From NCBI GenBank assembly GCA_944359595.1, contig CALVSV010000047.1, forward strand, positions 1 through 7,887: 7,887 nucleotides of DNA. The letters run 5' to 3'. The position numbers and the translations under genes were made by a program. This document shows positions 4,198-7,887 of this stretch, one piece after another. The notes below the pieces were generated by a model. That model saw only the letters and a program-made list of their open reading frames with translations, had not been told where the DNA came from and searched no databases. The DNA comes from an uncultured Bacilli bacterium. Lineage in GTDB: Bacteria; Bacillota_I; Bacilli_A; RF39; UBA660. Every line of letters starts with the position of its first letter. Positions within the stretch are counted from its first letter, which is position 1.

Positions 4198-6357
4198 ATG
4201 TTGTATCAAATTATACCAAAAAGAAATTTTCAATTTGATTTAGAAAACTATACAATGTTTTTTAAAAATATTGGTTCAATAAGAAAAAAGTTGTCATTAA
4301 AAAATTTTTTTAAAGAATACTTTGATTATAAATATATAATTGATTGTGATAATAATGGAAAAATAAATTTTTATTTATGGATAAATGAATCTGTAAATCA
4401 AGATACAGTAATTAATGCAGTAAATGTTTGGCTAGGTAGTAAAGCAGTTATTTTTAAAACTGATATTGTTTTAAAAAAATATGAAACTGTTGATACATTA
4501 TATGATTTTAATAATGGTGGTAAGGATAATAAAGAAAAGAAATTTGCAATTTTTGTAAGTGATACAATTTTTATGAATATTTTAGCAATGCTACAGCCAA
4601 AAACTAGAATAACTATCAGTTTTAAAGTAGTAGATGTTTCATTAACTGAAAAAAATAATTTTAAATTTAGTCGGAGTGGGACAGATGTTGGAATAGAATG
4701 TTTAATTCAAATAAGTGGTGATACTAAATATTCTAGGACTAATGTTATGAACATAGCGAATAGTATATGTTCTTTAACTGCAAATGAAAAAAAGTTCAGT
4801 ATTAAGTTTAAAAATAAATTTGTTCCAATTACAATATCTGGTAATGAGCTGGCTAATATTTTTCAGTTACCAACATTATTTAGGAAAGATGAGGATATTA
4901 TTGAAAGAATTAATTATCTTTTCCCAGGACAGGAAACATTAAAAGAAAATGAATATAAAGCACCAGGGGTATATGTTGGGACAAATTATCATCCAATTCA
5001 AACTGAACGAAAAGTATACATAAATTTTGATCAGATACGAAAACATGGTCTTATATCTGGAACCACAGGGTCTGGAAAATCTTCTGAAATAGAAGAATGG
5101 ATAGATCAATTATTGTTAGATAAAATAAAAAATATTAGTGCACCAGGCTTTACTTTTTTCGATCCGCTTGAATCCTCTGCGTTAGGGGTTATTGATAAAA
5201 TTTTGAAATTAAAAGATGATGGATATGATATTGAACAATTATTGAAAAAGATTAGATATATAGATTTATCCATTGATGATTATATATTTCCTATTTCTTT
5301 ATTAAATTCTAATGTGTCTGATCCAACGGAAACTTTAGATTTTTTTAAATCATTGTATGGTGATCAAAATACAATTCAAGTTGATAGAATGATGTCTAGT
5401 GCATTAAAAGCGCTTTTGGAGGATAGTGAAGATCATTCTATTTTTGATGTACAGGAAATATTTAATGTAAATGATGATACTTTTAGACAAGAATTAATTA
5501 GACGCTTATCTAGGGATATATATGCAACTGATGAAATTGATTTTTTAAAAAACACAAGATTTAATCAATCGATAGTAGATCCGATATTAAATCGTCTTAA
5601 TCCATTTAAAAATACTAGACAAAAAAAATTAATGTTTGGTCTTCCTAATAAGTATGAGTTCCTAAAAGATATTCGAAAGTGGATGGATGAAGGGTATATT
5701 ATTTTATTTAATTTAAAGGGATTAAGTAAATTTGATATTAAAGTAATTTGTGGTTATTTGACAACACAATATTATTTAACTTCGTTAGCACGTCCTGATT
5801 TTTCTATGATTCATTTACTATTAATCGATGAAGCACATGATATGCAGATGCCTATTTTCCCAAAAATTGGAGCAAAATCACGTAAAGGGGGATTAGGACT
5901 TTTTTTGATTACTCAATTTCTTGAACAATTTGATCCTGATTATCTTAAACAATTAATGGGTAATATGAATACATTTATTTCTTTTAAGCAAAAAGAATCT
6001 GCTGCTATGACGTTGCAGAAAAATATTCCGTCTGGAGATGTTAGTAAAGAAGATTTAATGAAATTACCAACATTTGTAGGTTATTTATCAACAGAAGAAG
6101 GTGGAAAAGAAAGAAGTATTTTAATTAAAGCAAAACCACCATATAGATATACAAATGGAAAATTAGTAGACCATAGAAATTCTAATGAAGTTCAAGTAAA
6201 TCTAGATAAAAATAGAAAATTTGCCTATGAATTAATGGCTAGAGATTTTATGAGTAGAGAGAATGCTGAAAGAATTGTGTATAAAAAACATTTTAATAAA
6301 TCAGTTGATAAGAAAAAAGAAGATGAAGATGTAGGAGAAAGTTTATGGGACGATTAA
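4198..6357 (+). CDS. HerA/VirD4-like conjugative DNA-transfer ATPase
   Basis: 719 residues, started by an ATG 6 nt after AAGGAGG (4185-4191). Residues 1-240 are a family-specific N-terminal region. Residues 255-640 are a RecA-like motor: Walker A GTTGSGKS at 288-295 (Lys294), then PGFTFFDPLESS and YIDLSIDDYIFPISLLN, as in the type IV secretion ATPases where the strand after the P-loop reads 'IDP...' and later 'NPL'. Walker B is LLLIDE at 540-545 (Glu545 catalytic), with a sensor-like FLITQF at 569-574. The C-terminus is charged. Such hexameric pumps drive DNA through the conjugation channel or act as coupling proteins. No transmembrane helix is visible, unlike classical VirD4. The next gene overlaps by 13 nt and encodes a membrane protein that may anchor it. 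I cannot separate a VirD4-type from a VirB4-type role by eye. Confidence 0.88.
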   Translation: MLYQIIPKRNFQFDLENYTMFFKNIGSIRKKLSLKNFFKEYFDYKYIIDCDNNGKINFYLWINESVNQDTVINAVNVWLGSKAVIFKTDIVLKKYETVDTLYDFNNGGKDNKEKKFAIFVSDTIFMNILAMLQPKTRITISFKVVDVSLTEKNNFKFSRSGTDVGIECLIQISGDTKYSRTNVMNIANSICSLTANEKKFSIKFKNKFVPITISGNELANIFQLPTLFRKDEDIIERINYLFPGQETLKENEYKAPGVYVGTNYHPIQTERKVYINFDQIRKHGLISGTTGSGKSSEIEEWIDQLLLDKIKNISAPGFTFFDPLESSALGVIDKILKLKDDGYDIEQLLKKIRYIDLSIDDYIFPISLLNSNVSDPTETLDFFKSLYGDQNTIQVDRMMSSALKALLEDSEDHSIFDVQEIFNVNDDTFRQELIRRLSRDIYATDEIDFLKNTRFNQSIVDPILNRLNPFKNTRQKKLMFGLPNKYEFLKDIRKWMDEGYIILFNLKGLSKFDIKVICGYLTTQYYLTSLARPDFSMIHLLLIDEAHDMQMPIFPKIGAKSRKGGLGLFLITQFLEQFDPDYLKQLMGNMNTFISFKQKESAAMTLQKNIPSGDVSKEDLMKLPTFVGYLSTEEGGKERSILIKAKPPYRYTNGKLVDHRNSNEVQVNLDKNRKFAYELMARDFMSRENAERIVYKKHFNKSVDKKKEDEDVGESLWDD

Positions 6358-6773
6358 ATACTGGTTATTTAATGTATATTATCAAAAATAGGATTTTAAA
6401 AATAATGCCATATAAATACAGAAAACCTTTTTTATTTGTTTTTTCCATTATTTCTTTATATGGATATTTTAAATTCATGATGATTATAAGTACAAAAATT
6501 TTTGGTATGCCTAGTCCATATTTAATCAGTTTACAAACTATTATAAAAAATATAATTGAATTATTTAAAAATAGTTATGGAATAAATGGAACCATTTTTA
6601 TTTTTTTATGTTTGGGATTGATATTAATATATAAATATGTATTGCCAATACAAAAAAAAGCTAGTGAAAAGAAATACTATGGAAAGAGCTTGTATTATGA
6701 AATAAATTCAATTATTTCAATGTGTTATTTAATTATAACTATATTAACTTTTTTGCCATTTTTAATACGATAG
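6345..6773 (+). CDS. Three-helix membrane protein, putative partner of the transfer ATPase
   Basis: 142 residues. AGGAG (6333-6337) lies 7 nt before the ATG, and the gene overlaps the ATPase gene by 13 nt, which suggests translational coupling and a fixed ratio of the two proteins. A basic N-terminus (about 1-28, many Lys/Arg) is followed by hydrophobic helices at about 29-49, 82-100 and 122-141. The loop between helices 2 and 3 (PIQKKASEKKYYGK) is also basic and probably cytosolic. I recognise no family. Because the ATPase has no membrane segment, a plausible role is to dock it at the membrane; this rests only on gene order and topology. Confidence 0.78.
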   Translation: MGRLNTGYLMYIIKNRILKIMPYKYRKPFLFVFSIISLYGYFKFMMIISTKIFGMPSPYLISLQTIIKNIIELFKNSYGINGTIFIFLCLGLILIYKYVLPIQKKASEKKYYGKSLYYEINSIISMCYLIITILTFLPFLIR

Positions 6774-6791
6774 ATATAGGAGATGAAATTT

Positions 6792-7640
6792 ATGGGGAAT
6801 AAAAATAGACCAAAAATTGACTATGATGATATTGAATTGATGAAAAAAATAGGTAAACATAATTTTGTTGATATGATTTATATTTATAAATTTTATAAAA
6901 TAGACTGTAAACAAAGAACTGTAACGGAAAGAATAAATCAGTTAGCTAAATATAATTATTTAAAAATTATAAGAACATTTGTGCCACCTGAATATACAAT
7001 AAACCAAACGACTGTTTATAAAATAATTTCTTTAGGTTCTGCAGGTATAGAATTAATGGCAAGTATGGGTGAAAATATTGAAACTAATATTAGTGCTTTA
7101 GTAAACGCAAGTTCATATAGAATGTATCATCAAGCACAGGTTGCTACAGTATGTGATAGTATAGAGACAAATTTTAAAAAAAGTAATAGTAAATATGAGG
7201 TGGCTTTTATTTTAAATGAAAAAGAAGCTTATATTAAAGATAATAGTAATATGCCAGATGCTATTATTTTATTTAAACCTAAAGCAGAATATTTAATAGA
7301 AAATAAAGAAAGATATATATTGGTTTTTATTGAATTAGAGAGATCTTATGCTAGTTTTAAACGTGTTAAATCAAAAATGTTAAGTTATGAAAATGTTATC
7401 AAAGATGGTAAGTATATAAAAAAAATTGGATTACCTATACTTGATCAAAGAATATTATTTGTTTCACAAACAGATGGCCAGTTTAAAACAATAAAAGATA
7501 AAATAGCTGAAACAAAGTATGGTGGAGTTGGTGTACTAGTCTCTAAATATTCTGAAACATGTAATTGTTCTACAGATAGAATATATACTAATCCCCAGAA
7601 TAATAATAAATATAAATTATTATCAAATCTAGAGGTATAA
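6792..7640 (+). CDS. Replication-relaxation family protein (Replic_Relax)
   Basis: 282 residues from the ATG at 6792, which sits 9 nt after GGAG (6779-6782). The ATG at 6783 abuts that GGAG and cannot use it. Residue numbers here count from 6783. An N-terminal winged-helix-like region (about 12-90: VDMIYIYKFYKI, TVTERINQLAKYNYLKII, YKIISLGSAGIELM) is followed by the motif SYRMYHQAQVATVCDSIE (111-128), then MPDAIILF (157-164) and VFIELERSYASFKRVKSKM (181-199). This order is typical of the replication-relaxation proteins of Bacillota plasmids and conjugative elements, next to a HerA/VirD4-like ATPase. The PD...(26)...ELE arrangement (Asp159, Glu184, Glu186) looks like a PD-(D/E)XK nuclease core, which would suit DNA nicking or processing; this is inference. 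It sits 18 nt after the membrane protein gene and ends the transfer string. Confidence 0.85.
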   Translation: MGNKNRPKIDYDDIELMKKIGKHNFVDMIYIYKFYKIDCKQRTVTERINQLAKYNYLKIIRTFVPPEYTINQTTVYKIISLGSAGIELMASMGENIETNISALVNASSYRMYHQAQVATVCDSIETNFKKSNSKYEVAFILNEKEAYIKDNSNMPDAIILFKPKAEYLIENKERYILVFIELERSYASFKRVKSKMLSYENVIKDGKYIKKIGLPILDQRILFVSQTDGQFKTIKDKIAETKYGGVGVLVSKYSETCNCSTDRIYTNPQNNNKYKLLSNLEV

Positions 7641-7666
7641 ATAGATGATAAGAATATATAATATAA

Positions 7667-7696
7667 TTGACGATACGTATAGATACGTGTTAAAAT
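7667..7696 (+). promoter_or_regulatory. Promoter of the hicA locus
   Basis: TTGACG (7667-7672), an 18-nt spacer and TAAAAT (7691-7696), each box with one mismatch. It begins 27 bases after the stop of the replication-relaxation gene, so the toxin-antitoxin locus is transcribed separately. Confidence 0.8.
7672..7688 (+). promoter_or_regulatory. Operator-like inverted repeat between -35 and -10 of hicA promoter
   Basis: ACGTAT-AG-ATACGT (7675-7688) is a perfect 6-bp inverted repeat. Read another way, GATACGT occurs twice (7672-7678 and 7682-7688), exactly 10 bp apart. It fills the promoter spacer, the usual place for autorepression by the HicB antitoxin. HicB itself would lie beyond the window. 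Confidence 0.7.
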
Positions 7697-7718
7697 ATAA
7701 ATGGTGGGAGGTAATGTT

Positions 7719-7887
7719 ATGCCTATAACACCAAAAGAAATGGTGAGACTATTAAAAAAAATGAGTTTGTTGAAGTCAGACAAAAAGGTTCACATTTGAT
7801 GATGATTAACTATGAAACTAAGAGACAGACTACTGTACCAATGCATAGAAAAGATTTACCAAAAGGAACAGAGCGTATGATTTATAA
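7719..7887 (+). pseudogene. hicA: hicA mRNA-interferase toxin, frameshifted at an A8 run and cut by window end
   Basis: A strong ribosome binding site, GGGAGG (7706-7711), lies 7 nt before ATG. The first 14 codons read MPITPKEMVRLLKK, the typical HicA start. After eight As (7754-7761) that frame goes off family and stops at a TGA some 12 codons later. The frame one base over continues exactly as HicA: EFVEVRQKGSHLMM, then TTVPMHRKDLPKGTERMIY, with the catalytic His in KGSH. It stays open to the window edge, where only a few residues should remain of a ~60-residue protein. HicA is a small double-stranded-RNA-binding-like ribonuclease that cuts mRNA and is neutralised by HicB. The shift may be a real one-base loss, slippage-regulated expression, or a sequencing error in a homopolymer. 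Confidence 0.82.

Noticed and set aside
7445..7783. Minus-strand ORF of 112 codons
   Set aside because: It lies antisense to the end of the replication-relaxation gene and across the hicA promoter and start, both well supported on the plus strand, and has no ribosome binding site or recognisable motif.

Overview
The window is strongly AT-rich, has canonical AGGAGG-type ribosome binding sites and tight, partly overlapping gene strings. It looks like a low-GC Gram-positive (Bacillota) genome. The gene content points to an integrative conjugative element or conjugative plasmid: a cell-wall hydrolase with an NlpC/P60 domain, a membrane-anchored secreted protein, a HerA/VirD4-like ATPase, a small membrane protein, a replication-relaxation family protein and two toxin-antitoxin loci. 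Species cannot be told from the sequence.

Layout. Positions 2-1060: the 3' end of a peptidoglycan hydrolase (NlpC/P60 with an upstream muralytic-domain remnant), followed by a single-pass membrane protein of unknown function. Positions 1061-1380: a gene-free AT-rich stretch. Positions 1381-1653: a compact type I toxin-antitoxin module that ORF calling misses. It has a 27-residue Fst/Ldr-like hydrophobic toxin on the minus strand and a ~63-nt antisense RNA on the plus strand. The two converge on one bidirectional terminator and share direct repeats, which is the architecture of the par locus of plasmid pAD1. Its base composition (about 48% GC over 1481-1620, hand count) stands out from its surroundings.

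Positions 1703-3752: a four-gene plus-strand cassette framed by two near-identical TGTACCA...TGGTACA hairpins. It holds a sortase-like protein with a lipoprotein-like signal sequence and no obvious catalytic arginine, two small acidic proteins with overlapping genes, and a lipoprotein. The three non-sortase genes are unrecognised. Positions 3824-4150: a two-helix membrane microprotein with its own promoter candidate and terminator.

Positions 4198-7640: a tightly packed DNA-transfer string of ATPase, three-helix membrane protein and replication-relaxation protein. I infer that the soluble ATPase is held at the membrane by the small protein next to it. Positions 7667-7887: a strong promoter with an embedded operator-like inverted repeat, then a hicA toxin gene. 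As written, hicA is broken by a one-base shift at an A8 run, and it runs off the window edge.

The most interesting items are the par-like type I toxin-antitoxin module, the hairpin-framed cassette with an atypical sortase, and the frameshifted hicA.
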